Below are positions 1 through 8,176 of a DNA stretch of 43,457 bases, in pieces. The position numbers and the translations under genes are program-made. Under the pieces are notes generated by a model, which worked only from the letters and a program-made list of their open reading frames with translations, made no database searches and had not been told where the DNA came from. This DNA is from Candidatus Avichristensenella intestinipullorum. Lineage in GTDB: Bacteria > Bacillota > Clostridia > Christensenellales > Aristaeellaceae. Positions within the stretch are counted from its first letter, which is position 1, and each line of letters begins with the position of its first letter. The stretch covers positions 1-43,457 of the forward strand of contig DVFI01000121.1 in assembly GCA_018713305.1 (NCBI GenBank), given 5' to 3'.

Positions 1-18
1 GCCGCTGCGGATGAGATA

Positions 19-41
19 GGAAGGGGCTGGCCGCCCCTTCC
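19..41 (+). terminator. Hairpin, possible terminator of an off-window gene
   Basis: Perfect 9-bp stem (19-27 with 33-41, arm GGAAGGGGC) and a 5-nt loop. No T-tract follows, so a terminator role rests only on its place right after a possible stop codon. Confidence 0.3.
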
Positions 42-82
42 TGCATCCCCGCAGAAGTGTACTTAATTTGTCGATACGCTGA

Positions 83-182
83 GCGGCCGGGGAAACGTGC
101 AGGGAAACCTTGCTGCGCAAGGCTTCCGAACCCGCCGCACATGTCGCCGGGTTCGGATTCCATTTGGAGGGCTTCGGCCCTC
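83..182 (+). repeat. Dispersed repeat module A, copy 1
   Basis: About 100 nt that recur in inverted orientation at 22568-22667 with only a few differences. It folds into three successive hairpins: CCTTG/CAAGG, then CCGAACCCG (126-134) with CGGGTTCGG (148-156), then a 9-bp stem closed by a TTCG tetraloop (164-185). It has no coding signal and lies between genes, as intergenic structured repeats or small non-autonomous elements do. Confidence 0.75.
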
Positions 183-207
183 CAAGCCTCCCCAAAGGGG
201 GCTTCGA

Positions 208-238
208 CGGAAGCGACTTGCAGCCGCTCCTCGCGGCG
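208..238 (+). repeat. Dispersed repeat module B, copy 1
   Basis: A 31-nt block around TTGCAGCCGCTCCTCGCGG, found inverted at 28202-28232 with one mismatch. A hairpin with a TACG loop (GCGGCG 233-238, CGCCGC 243-248) overlaps its right end. It sits about 25 nt after module A; the other copy of B stands without A. Confidence 0.65.
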
Positions 239-497
239 TACGCGCCGCCGCTGCGAATGGCATGGGAAAGGGCTGCCGCTCGGCGCTCCGTGCCGGCAGG
301 ACGTCTGCCATCATGTCCTCCGCACGTTCGTCATGGCCTGCCCGTCATGTTTTTCCGGTTCGGTGCCGTGTCCTTTCCGGACTGTCATGATATGATTGTC
401 TTCCGTTCTTTCGTTCTGCCGCCATTTGGGATATCAGAAGACCGCCGTCTTTCCGACCGTTTTTTCGTCAATTTTACGGTTCTCCCCATGCAATTCT

Positions 498-533
498 TTG
501 CATCCTGCCTTACAATATGTTATCATGATAACA
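498..533 (+). promoter_or_regulatory. Promoter and palindromic operator of the LacI gene
   Basis: A possible -35 TTGCAT (498-503) and -10 TATCAT (521-526) are 17 bp apart. A perfect 16-bp palindrome TGTTATCATGATAACA lies at 518-533 over the -10. Its right part (TCATGATAAC) recurs at the operator before the binding-protein gene (3833-3842). The arrangement suggests autoregulation. Confidence 0.5.
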
Positions 534-561
534 GTCGTTCCAAAGCAAAGGAGGAGCGTCT

Positions 562-1557
562 TTGGCTACCATCAAAGATGTAGCGCGAAGGGCAAACGTA
601 TCTGTGAGCACGGTTTCACGCGTGCTTAGCGGCAAGGCATTTGTGGATGATGCCACCAAAACGCGCGTGATGGAAGCCATTCAAGCGCTCAACTATCAAC
701 CCAATCCGCTTGCTCGCGCGCTGCGCGAGCGCAAAACCAACATCATCGCGCTGATGGTGCCGGGCATTGAAAACCAGATTTGGCCTCTGGTGGCGCGCGG
801 CGTGGAAAACGTAGCGCGCAAGAATAACTACACCGTGCTGTTGTGTAACACGGACGATGATGTGGAAACCGAAAAACGCTATCTGGTGCGTTTGCGCCGC
901 CAATGGGTGGATGGTATCATTGTAGCCCCGGCCCGGGATGACAGTCCCCATCTTCGCGAACTGCATGACAGCGGATTCCCCGTAGCGCAGGTCATTCGCG
1001 GTTTTGAAAACGACGGCATGGACAACGTGATGATTGACAATTTTCGCGTAGCCTATGACGCCGCCTCCTATCTTATCAAAACGGGCCATCGGCGCATCGC
1101 CATTGCCAGCGGACGCCAGGATTTGCACATTTATCGCCGGCGGCTGGAGGGTTATAAGCAGGCGCTGGCCGATCACGGGTTGGAGGCCGACCCGATGCTG
1201 GTCCTGCAGGAAATCAAGGAGCTCAACAACCTCTATCGACTGACGCAGCAGCGTCTGCGCTCCGGGGTGCAAATAGACGGACTTCTGGCCACCAGCGACC
1301 CGAAGGCCATCATCGTCATGCGCGCCATACGCGACATCGGCCTGCGCATACCGCAGGACGTATCGGTAATCAGCATTGATAACATTGAACAAAGCAATTA
1401 TTTTGAGCCCCAGCTCACCACCATGTCCATCCCGTTTATTCAGATTGGCGAATTGGCAGCCAAAAAGCTGATTTTCCATATTCACGACCCCGAGCACTTT
1501 GAGGCCGTGACCGACTATTTGGATACCGAGCTCATCATCCGCAAATCCACGCGCTGA
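562..1557 (+). CDS. LacI-family transcriptional regulator
   Basis: Predicted sugar-responsive DNA-binding repressor of 331 residues, normal for the family. The first 25 residues are a classic LacI helix-turn-helix (IKDVARRANVSVSTVSRVL), followed by a hinge and a periplasmic-binding-protein-like effector domain from about residue 60 (ALMVPGIENQ... to the C-terminus). The start is a TTG at 562, preceded by AAAGGAGG at 547-554; no ATG fits. It precedes the PreA-like, isomerase and transporter genes, whose upstream regions carry three similar palindromes, so it most likely controls them and itself. The effector is unknown. Confidence 0.9.
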   Translation: MATIKDVARRANVSVSTVSRVLSGKAFVDDATKTRVMEAIQALNYQPNPLARALRERKTNIIALMVPGIENQIWPLVARGVENVARKNNYTVLLCNTDDDVETEKRYLVRLRRQWVDGIIVAPARDDSPHLRELHDSGFPVAQVIRGFENDGMDNVMIDNFRVAYDAASYLIKTGHRRIAIASGRQDLHIYRRRLEGYKQALADHGLEADPMLVLQEIKELNNLYRLTQQRLRSGVQIDGLLATSDPKAIIVMRAIRDIGLRIPQDVSVISIDNIEQSNYFEPQLTTMSIPFIQIGELAAKKLIFHIHDPEHFEAVTDYLDTELIIRKSTR

Positions 1558-1620
1558 ATAGACGGAAAAATTCTCTTCTCTCGTCCTGCGGCTGTTTTTG
1601 ATATATTTTCGCTGTGTCTA

Positions 1621-1672
1621 TTGACATGTCTGTGACAAATGTGTATGATTAGAGTTGATGAAATCGTTTTCT
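1621..1672 (+). promoter_or_regulatory. Promoter with LacI-type operator upstream of the PreA-like gene
   Basis: TTGACA (1621-1626), a 17-bp spacer and TATGAT (1644-1649) form a near-consensus housekeeping promoter. The imperfect palindrome TGAAATCGTTTTCT (1659-1672) covers the expected transcription start, matching the centred-CG pattern bound by LacI-family repressors and the site at 3765-3778. Confidence 0.7.
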
Positions 1673-1714
1673 GCATTTCCTTGGATAAAAATCAAAAAGG
1701 AGGTATGAAAACGT

Positions 1715-2926
1715 ATGGCGGATCTGAGGGTAAAATCTCTGGGGCTGAAAAACCCCTTTATCGTGGCTTCTTCGCCCGCCACGCACGGGCTGAAGGGCGT
1801 TCTGAAAAGCGCACAGGGACACCCGGGCGCCATCGTCATGCGCAATTTTGGCCATGGCGCAGGCGGCGGATCCATCATTTTGCCCGCGGGAGCCAACATG
1901 CTGGGCGGACAAGCCTGTGTGCAATCGCATGCGCTGGGCGCATCCCTGCCGGATAAATATGCCCGATTTGAGGATTTTGTTGAGGATGTAGCCCGAACGC
2001 GCGACCAATTGGATCCTACGATTCGATTGTGGGTATCGGTTGGGTATCTGCTGGATATCGGCCACGAATGGCGTGAAAAATGGGTTGCCGAGGCCATCGC
2101 CTTTGAAAAGGCCGGCGCGGATGCCGTGGAATTGCATCTCAACTCCCCCGGGGTAGCCTATGTGGCCGACGAATACGAAGGCTTTTATGAAATCGTTTCG
2201 CAAGGGACGCAACGGGTGCGCGACGCCGTCAAAATCCCCGTTATGTGCAAACTGCCGGTAGAGGGCTGTAACCCCTTTACTGCCATGCAGGCGGCGCTGA
2301 ACGCAGGCGCCGATGCCGTCGGCCCTACGGCGCGCTGGCGCGGGATGCTGCTGTCTCTGGACTACCAGTACGGCGCCAGCTATGGAGGCGCGGGATATGG
2401 CGCCAGCCAAAGCCTGCCGATTATCAGCTATGTGGCAGCCGAGGCACGCAGGCGCGGCATCAAAGCCCCCATGTTTGCGGGCGGGGGCGTGTATCATGCC
2501 GAAGCAGCCGCCAAGTTGTTGCTGGCAGGCAGCGATGCCGTGCAGCTCGGCTCATTGGCGTGCTGTCTGGGACCGCGCGCCGTAGCGCAGGTGATAGAAA
2601 GCTTTGAAAAGCTCATGGAAGAGCAGGGCTATGATACCATGGAGGACATCTGCGGCAAGGCCAGCTTCTTGGTGGATGCCCATGCAGCCAACACGCAAGC
2701 GCGCAGCAGAGCCCTGGGCGCCGCTTACAAGGCGCGCATGGTCGATGCCGACAAATGCGTCGGCTGCGGTCGCTGCGTGGACGCTTGCTGGTATGACGGG
2801 ATGGTTATGAATGGTAGAATCGCGCAGAAAACAGCACAGTGCGTAGGCTGCGGCTACTGTTTCAGCGTGTGTCCAAGCGCTGCTTTGCAAATCGATGTGA
2901 AAGAGGCTCTTGCTCCCGTCCTGTGA
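1715..2926 (+). CDS. PreA-like dihydroorotate/dihydropyrimidine dehydrogenase-family oxidoreductase with ferredoxin domain
   Basis: Residues 1-320 form an FMN-binding (beta/alpha)8 barrel of the dihydroorotate dehydrogenase family. Residues from about 340 carry two 4Fe-4S motifs (CVGCGRCVDAC from Cys348, then CVGCGYCFSVCP), as in PreA of the NAD-dependent dihydropyrimidine dehydrogenase. At 403 residues it is PreA-sized. The active-site loop reads LHLNSPG, so the position of the catalytic Cys of PreA and class 1 enzymes (SCP) is Ser144; class 2 dehydrogenases also use Ser. No PreT partner is adjacent, and the neighbour is a sugar-isomerase-like gene, so a pyrimidine substrate is not assured. 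The ATG follows AAAAAGGAGG by 11 nt. Confidence 0.75.
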   Translation: MADLRVKSLGLKNPFIVASSPATHGLKGVLKSAQGHPGAIVMRNFGHGAGGGSIILPAGANMLGGQACVQSHALGASLPDKYARFEDFVEDVARTRDQLDPTIRLWVSVGYLLDIGHEWREKWVAEAIAFEKAGADAVELHLNSPGVAYVADEYEGFYEIVSQGTQRVRDAVKIPVMCKLPVEGCNPFTAMQAALNAGADAVGPTARWRGMLLSLDYQYGASYGGAGYGASQSLPIISYVAAEARRRGIKAPMFAGGGVYHAEAAAKLLLAGSDAVQLGSLACCLGPRAVAQVIESFEKLMEEQGYDTMEDICGKASFLVDAHAANTQARSRALGAAYKARMVDADKCVGCGRCVDACWYDGMVMNGRIAQKTAQCVGCGYCFSVCPSAALQIDVKEALAPVL

Positions 2927-2939
2927 AAGGAGGCCCCCC

Positions 2940-3692
2940 ATGATTTGTCTGACCTCCGTTACCTTTCGTCGCATGAAGCCGGAGGAAATTCTGCGCGTTG
3001 CCGCCCGGGCCGGCATTGAGGGCATCGAATGGGGCGGTGATGTACACGTGCCGGCGGGGGATCTGGCGGCGGCCCGCCGCATGCGCGCGCTCTGCGAGGA
3101 TGCCGGCATTCCGGCCCTGTCCCTGGGCTCCTACTTTTTTTTGAATGCGGGCATGGATTTCCGCCCCGTTCTGGAAACAGCGCTTGCGCTGGGCGTGCGG
3201 GATGTGCGTATCTGGGCCGGCGCCGTCCGCCTGGATGGCTCGTTTTATCAGCCGCAGGAGATTGCGCAGGGCGCGCAGGAGCTGCGTGCCGTGTGCGATT
3301 GCGCGCAGGCGGAAGGTGTGCGCATTCATGTGGAGCGCCACCGGGGTACCATGACGCACACGCCGGCGCAGGCATGCAGCCTGTTTGCACAGGCGCAGGC
3401 CCCCAATCTGCACAGTTACTGGCAGCCCAACCCGGAAAAGGACACCGAAGAAAACCTGTCCTGTATCGCGGCGCTGCGCCCGCACATCTCGCATGTGCAT
3501 GTTTTTACATGGACGGCCGATAATACGCGCCTGGCGCTGGCGGATGGCGCAGACGCATGGAAGCGCTACATAGCCGCGCTCGGCCCGCGCCGCTACATGA
3601 TAGAGTTTGTACGAGGCGAAGAACCCGCACAGCTTTTGCAGGATGCATCACACCTCCGCGCATGGCTGGCGTCTTTTGCGCAAGAAGCATAA
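2940..3692 (+). CDS. Sugar phosphate isomerase/epimerase-family TIM-barrel protein
   Basis: A 250-residue protein of the xylose-isomerase-like TIM-barrel (AP endonuclease family 2) superfamily, whose members are metal-dependent epimerases, isomerases or dehydratases of sugars and inositols. Features seen: an N-terminal strand (ICLTSVTFR), GIEGIEWGGDVHV, a HVERHRGTMTHTP segment likely to supply metal ligands, HVHVFTWT, and a C-terminal MIEFVRGE. The start is ATG 2940 after GAAAGGAGG, 14 nt after the PreA-like stop, so the two are co-transcribed. The substrate cannot be inferred; the LacI gene upstream suggests a sugar or polyol pathway. Confidence 0.8.
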   Translation: MICLTSVTFRRMKPEEILRVAARAGIEGIEWGGDVHVPAGDLAAARRMRALCEDAGIPALSLGSYFFLNAGMDFRPVLETALALGVRDVRIWAGAVRLDGSFYQPQEIAQGAQELRAVCDCAQAEGVRIHVERHRGTMTHTPAQACSLFAQAQAPNLHSYWQPNPEKDTEENLSCIAALRPHISHVHVFTWTADNTRLALADGADAWKRYIAALGPRRYMIEFVRGEEPAQLLQDASHLRAWLASFAQEA

Positions 3693-3747
3693 AAAGGCAT
3701 ATGCAACTTCAAAACCGCATGGATCATTTTGTACGCTCGATTGTTAT

Positions 3748-3849
3748 TATAATCACAAACCTTATGAAATCGATTTCTTGTCGGCAAAAAATGTACATAT
3801 CTGCACTCGCTGTATTGTTTCATTGTTTTGCGTCATGATAACGATTTCA
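3748..3849 (+). promoter_or_regulatory. Promoter region with two LacI-type operators before the binding-protein gene
   Basis: A TATAAT lies at 3748-3753 with a weak -35. Twelve bases later is the perfect palindrome GAAATCGATTTC (3766-3777), the same layout as at 1644-1672. A second related site, TGATAACGATTTCA (3836-3849), sits about 70 bp downstream, close to the AAAGGAAGG ribosome site. Paired operators fit looping or roadblock repression. Confidence 0.6.
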
Positions 3850-3874
3850 TAAAAATAGAAAGGAAGGATCCCAA

Positions 3875-5089
3875 ATGAAAAAGATGCTGGCAATGTTCCT
3901 CGCCCTGATGACGGTGCTGTGCTTCGGTACGGCAGGACTCGCCGAAGAACCGATTAAGCTCGGCTCTCTGGTGGGCATCACCGCACCCGATCCCTCCATT
4001 GCCCTGGCCATGGATCGCGGTTTTCAGCTGGCCGTCGAAGAGGTCAACGCCGCCGGAGGCATCGCAGGCCGTCAGCTGGAGTACATCAGCTACGACGTTG
4101 GCGCCTGGGATACCCGCGAAGCCATCAACGGCTATACCTATCTGGCGGATGAAGAAGGCTGTGTTGCCATAATGGGTTGCCCCGTCAGCGACATCGGCCT
4201 GGCGCTCATTGACTACGCCGCCGATTATCAGGTGCCGCTGGTGGGCCTGTGGATCAACGTGGCCTGCACGCACGATGAAAACGACGTGCCTTATCCCTAC
4301 ATGTATCTTGCGCAGCCCACCAACAACGATATGGCGGAAATCGTAGCCGCCTACATGCTGGCCAACGGCCGGGATAAGGTTGCCATCCTCTACAACCAGC
4401 AGCAGTCTTATCATACCTCGCAGGTGAGCTCGTTCTCCGCCTATTTCACGGCGCACGGCGGTGAAATCGTCACCGAGCAGACCTTTACCTCCGACACGAT
4501 GGACTTTTCCACCATTCTCACCATGATAAAGGAGACCGGCGTCAACAGCCTGTACTATCCCATGGATAGCACAACCGGCGTCAACGTGCTCTCTACGCTC
4601 GACGGTCTGGGGATGATGACCGGAGATTTCGCCGTGTTCGGCGATGTCAACTATTCCGCCCCCTTCACCGACATGCTGCCCAACAAGGATGTTGCCAACA
4701 GGATATTCTTCCCGCTCAACGTGGACAGCAGCGACGACAAGCTCATAGGCCTTGCCACGGATTATCTGTCCAAATACGGTAGACGTCGCCTATCCGCTGC
4801 GCGTGATATATACCGTGGGCGTGCAGGACGGCGTGAAGACAGCGAACGGGGCCGTCGATGCCGGCAAAATCGACGAGTCATACAAAAGCAGGCACACGGA
4901 AGGCGACCGCCTGCACTTTTACTGCAACCTTTTCGATGGGGAAAAAGAATGCGTACACGGCCTTACGGCCGGCAATGCCCAGGCCCAGTTCGCCCCGTCC
5001 GCGTCCAATCCCTATTACATTGTGCAGGAAGACATTCCGCTGTATACGGACAACGAATGCACCATGGCGGCCACCGGAGATTCGTTTGA
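3875..5089 (+). pseudogene. Truncated branched-chain amino acid-type ABC substrate-binding protein
   Basis: Residues 1-302 are a clear type-1 periplasmic binding protein of the LivJ/urea-binding group: a Sec signal peptide ending about GLAEE, then IKLGSLVGITAPDP, GFQLAVEEVNAAGGIAGRQLE, VAIMGCPVSDIGLALIDYA and a C-terminal lobe. Homology stops at KYG (residues 300-302, base 4780), roughly 90 residues short of the usual length. After that the frame stays open to 5089 but translates an Arg-rich string that is the wrong frame of the surface-protein gene. No permease or ATPase genes follow. The gene is therefore broken or joined by a deletion, a rearrangement or an assembly error. The signal peptide lacks a lipobox Cys. 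Confidence 0.75.
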
Positions 5090-5822
5090 CCCGGATTCGG
5101 TATATTATTATACCGTGCAGTTCTATGGGGCTGCCCATACCATCACGGAAGTCCGCTCCCTCTCGCACACTGCCCTCAACGTGGAAAAGAAAAACGGCCA
5201 GTGGAACATCCGGCCGGGACAGCCCTATGAGCCGAACACCGCCGCCCGGCATGCGGAAAAGGTGAACCAGCAAACCGACACGGCGGCGCTGTGCGCCTAT
5301 GCCACCATGGACGATGCGACCGCATTTGCCTATCACGGCAACAACGGCCGTCTGTCCGTCCGGGCGCCGCAAGGCAGCCTGACCGTAAGCAAGACGGTGG
5401 CCGGGACGGGCGCCCGTCCCGATGACGCCTTTTCCTTCACCGTCACGCTGAGCGATACGGCCGTCGCCGGCGCATACGGCGGCATGACCTTCACAGACGG
5501 CGTGGCCACCTTCCCCCTGAAGCACGGCGAGAGCAGGACGGCAAGCGGCCTGCCCGCGGGCATCCACTATCAGGTGCGGGAGGCGGCCGTCGCAGGGTAT
5601 ACGGCCTCCTCGGAGGGGGCGAGCGGCTCCATACCGCAGGACGGCGCCGCGCAGGCGCGCTTTGTCAACCGCAAGGACAACGGCAACGGCGAGAACGGCG
5701 GCGGCGATATCCTCACACCGCCCCGGACGGGAGACGGGGCGCGCCCGGGGCTGTGGCTGGCGCTGGCGGCGCTGGCCCTTCTTCTGTCATGGGCGTTTGG
5801 AAGAAGGCGGTCTGCCGGCTGA
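4779..5822 (+). pseudogene. C-terminal fragment of a sortase-anchored surface protein
   Basis: About 347 residues in the frame of position 4779. The N-terminal part is repetitive extracellular-style sequence with many Asn, Thr and Tyr. Then comes a pilin isopeptide-linker/Cna-B-like domain (from GSLTVSKTVAGTGARPDDAF to ARFVNRKD), and a wall-sorting tail: PPRTGD, a hydrophobic segment and a terminal RRR cluster. The first usable in-frame ATG is at 4752, inside the binding-protein reading frame, and there is no signal peptide, so the 5' part is missing. It is convergent with phoR, 30 nt away. The sorting motif is PPRTG rather than LPXTG, as in some clostridial substrates. Confidence 0.7.
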
Positions 5823-5852
5823 CAGGCGAACCTGCCCGGGACGACGGCGCGG

Positions 5853-7505
5853 CTATCGCGGGAAGCAGACCGTCACCGTCGTCCCGCGGCCCGGAACGCT
5901 CTGCAGCGTGATCCGGGCGCCCAGCCGCTGCGCCGCATGCTTGACAATCGACAGGCCCAGCCCCGTGCCGCCGGAGGCTTTGGAATGGCTTTTGTCCACA
6001 CGGTAAAAGCGCTCGAACACCCTGTCCTGGTATTCCGCCGGGATGCCGATGCCCGTGTCCATGACCTGCAGGCAAACCTCGTCCTCTTCGCGCGAAACCG
6101 TGATGACCACCTTGCCGTCCGGAACGTTGTACTTGATGGCGTTTTCCGTCAGGTTATAGACGATTTCATGGAGCAGCCGCGCCACGCTGTGGAGCGGGCA
6201 GGGAATCGTTTCCAGCCTCAGCGCCACGCGGTGCTGAACCGCCGCGTCCTGAAGCTGCTCCGTCGCTTCCAGCGCGATTTGCGCGAGGTCCACCGTTTCA
6301 TAGGCCAGCTGCTCCCCTTCGTCCAGCTGCGAAAGCCGGATAATATCCTCGATGAGGTTCAACAGCCGGGTGGCCTCCTTGCGGATGTGCCCGACAAAGC
6401 GGGGAACGTCCTCGGGCTTGACCAGATTGTTGTCCAGCAGGTCCGCGCTGCCGATGATAGAGGTCAGCGGCGTCTTGAGCTCATGGGATACGTTGGCGGT
6501 AAACTCGCGGCGGCTGCGCTCCGCGCGTTCCTGCTCGGAAATGTCGAACGCCAGCACGACCAGGCCGGCGGCTTCCTGCCCCTGCTCGATGCGGCTGAAA
6601 TCAAACTGCCATATCCTGCCGTGACGCTCCCGGCGAATCTGGGTGTGGCCCGTGCTTCGCGCGGCCACGGCGGCCTCGCTCATGTCGCTGCTGCGCTCAA
6701 TCGTCAGAAAGCTCTTGCCCACAGGGTCTTCCCGCACGTCAAAGATCGCGGCCGCGGCGGGGTTCATGCTCAGGACGCATCCGTTGCCGTCCAGCAGAAT
6801 CAGGCCTTCCTTCATATGCTCGGTAATATGGGTGAATTCCTCCTGCTTTTTCTGCAGCTGGAACATCTGCGACTTGATTTGCTGGTGCTGGCGGTAAATC
6901 CGCACGAGCAGCGGCGAAAGCTCCTCGTAGATATCGTTTTCCAGGGGCGCGTCCCAATCGATGCGATTGAGCGGCATGACGATGCGTCTGGCCAGCCGTG
7001 CGGACAGCAGCCACGACAGCGCGGCGGCCAGACAGGCCGCCACGCACAGCAGCGGCGCCGCCCCGGCCATGATGCCAAAGACCGTTTCCCGGCTGACCGA
7101 GACGCGCAGCACCGTTCCGTCGGAAAGCCGCGCCGCATAGTACACCGTCTGCTCCGTGAGGGTACGGGAATAGCGCGTGCTGCTGCCGGTTCCCGAGGCC
7201 AGCGCTTCGCCGAATTCTTCGCGGTCCGCATGGTTTTCCATTTGGGACGCTTCCACTTCGCTGTCATAGCGCACCGTTCCGTCCGCCGCAATCCAGGTCA
7301 GACGCACGCCGTCGTCCTCCAGCCGTGTCAAATAGTCCATCCCACTTTCCTCGATGCCCGCCGCGGCGAGCCGCCATTCGCTTCGGAGCTGTTCGCCCTG
7401 CACCCTGCCGAAGTAGCGGTACGTACAGCCGGCGGCTATCAAAAGGCCGGCGAGCAGGACGGCCAGGGAGACAAGAAAAATGGCGCAGAATATCTTCCGG
7501 GTCAT
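5853..7505 (-). CDS. Phosphate-regulon sensor histidine kinase PhoR
   Basis: 550-residue membrane kinase. There are two transmembrane segments (about 5-28 and 147-170) flanking an extracellular sensor region, then a PAS-like domain (LILLDGNGCVLSMNPAAAAIFDV), a HisKA domain with the phospho-accepting His341 (SHELKTPLTS), the N box (NLTENAIKYN), and G boxes DTGIGIP and GGTGLGLSIV. All key residues are present. It is the last gene of the pst operon, and its ATG overlaps the response-regulator stop (ATGA). The assignment to phosphate rests on that context. Confidence 0.92.
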   Translation of the reverse strand: MTRKIFCAIFLVSLAVLLAGLLIAAGCTYRYFGRVQGEQLRSEWRLAAAGIEESGMDYLTRLEDDGVRLTWIAADGTVRYDSEVEASQMENHADREEFGEALASGTGSSTRYSRTLTEQTVYYAARLSDGTVLRVSVSRETVFGIMAGAAPLLCVAACLAAALSWLLSARLARRIVMPLNRIDWDAPLENDIYEELSPLLVRIYRQHQQIKSQMFQLQKKQEEFTHITEHMKEGLILLDGNGCVLSMNPAAAAIFDVREDPVGKSFLTIERSSDMSEAAVAARSTGHTQIRRERHGRIWQFDFSRIEQGQEAAGLVVLAFDISEQERAERSRREFTANVSHELKTPLTSIIGSADLLDNNLVKPEDVPRFVGHIRKEATRLLNLIEDIIRLSQLDEGEQLAYETVDLAQIALEATEQLQDAAVQHRVALRLETIPCPLHSVARLLHEIVYNLTENAIKYNVPDGKVVITVSREEDEVCLQVMDTGIGIPAEYQDRVFERFYRVDKSHSKASGGTGLGLSIVKHAAQRLGARITLQSVPGRGTTVTVCFPR

Positions 7506-8176
7506 TGCGCGCTCTCCATCCGATAGCCCACGTTGCGCACTGTTTCAATCAGATTGCCGTACGGGCCCAGCTTCTGCCGCAGCGTGCGGATGTGCATGTC
7601 CACGGTGCGGGTCTCGCCGACGTGGTCCACGCCCCACACGTCGGAAAGCAGCTGATCCCGCGTAAAGGCAATCCCGGGCCGCGCCATGAACAGCCGCAGG
7701 AGCTCAAATTCCTTGTAGGTCAGCTGTATCCGAACGCCGTCCACCGTTACGACCCGTTCGTCCGGCCGCACCACCAGCCCGCCCATCCGCAGTTCCTGGA
7801 CAGCCGCCGGCTGCTGGTAGCGGCGCAGCACCGCCTTGACCCGGGAGACCAGCTCCATCACGCCGAACGGTTTGACGATATAATCATCCGCGCCCAGGTC
7901 GAGGCTTTGAATTTTGTCGTATTCCGTGCCCCTGGCCGTTGCCATGATGACCGGCAGCTCGGCCAGGCCGGCCGTCGCCCGGATTCTGCGCAGGAGTTCC
8001 ACCCCATCCCCGCCCGGCAGCATCACGTCCAGAATCACCAGCGACGGCTTCTCCTTTTCCAGCGCCTCCCAGAAGGAGTCGCCGTCGGCAAAGCCCCTTG
8101 CCTCAAAGCCGGTGGATTGGAGCGTATACACCTCAATATCGCGAATGGCGGCGTCGTCCTCCACGCACCAGATCAT
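7502..8176 (-). CDS. PhoB/PhoP-type response regulator
   Basis: 224-residue OmpR/PhoB-class regulator. The receiver domain has the acidic pair (VEDD), phospho-acceptor Asp50 (VILDVML) and the Lys of KPFG. The C-terminal winged helix (YKEFELLRLFM...RTVDMHIRTLRQKLG) binds DNA. I start it at ATG 8176, where GGAGGAGG precedes it and MIWCVEDD begins the fold; it overlaps the phoU stop by 4 bp. It probably acts on the direct repeats upstream of pstS. Confidence 0.92.
   Translation of the reverse strand: MIWCVEDDAAIRDIEVYTLQSTGFEARGFADGDSFWEALEKEKPSLVILDVMLPGGDGVELLRRIRATAGLAELPVIMATARGTEYDKIQSLDLGADDYIVKPFGVMELVSRVKAVLRRYQQPAAVQELRMGGLVVRPDERVVTVDGVRIQLTYKEFELLRLFMARPGIAFTRDQLLSDVWGVDHVGETRTVDMHIRTLRQKLGPYGNLIETVRNVGYRMESAQ

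Larger units (their letters stand above)
1..561. other. Gene-free leader region with structured repeats
   Basis: No convincing coding region is seen before the LacI gene. A short frame ending in TAG at 17-19 could be the last codons of a gene lying off the left edge, followed by the hairpin at 19-41. Positions 83-248 hold repeat modules A and B (listed separately). In 249-497 I see no gene, RNA gene or clear signal. The region ends with the promoter and palindrome of the LacI gene. Confidence 0.6.

Noticed and set aside
110..583. Long open frames over the first 600 bases
   Set aside because: They translate the GC-rich structured repeat into Arg/Pro/Ser-rich strings in several frames, lack ribosome sites and match no family; the same pseudo-peptide appears from the inverted copy at 22.6 kb.
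1..4780. Foreign genomic island on the left because of lower GC
   Set aside because: No integrase, transposase, tRNA or att-like repeat is seen, and repeat module A is shared with the right side; only the break at 4780 is abrupt.
5937..7526. 529-residue plus-strand frame opposite phoR
   Set aside because: Shadow of the kinase gene, whose domains are complete on the minus strand.
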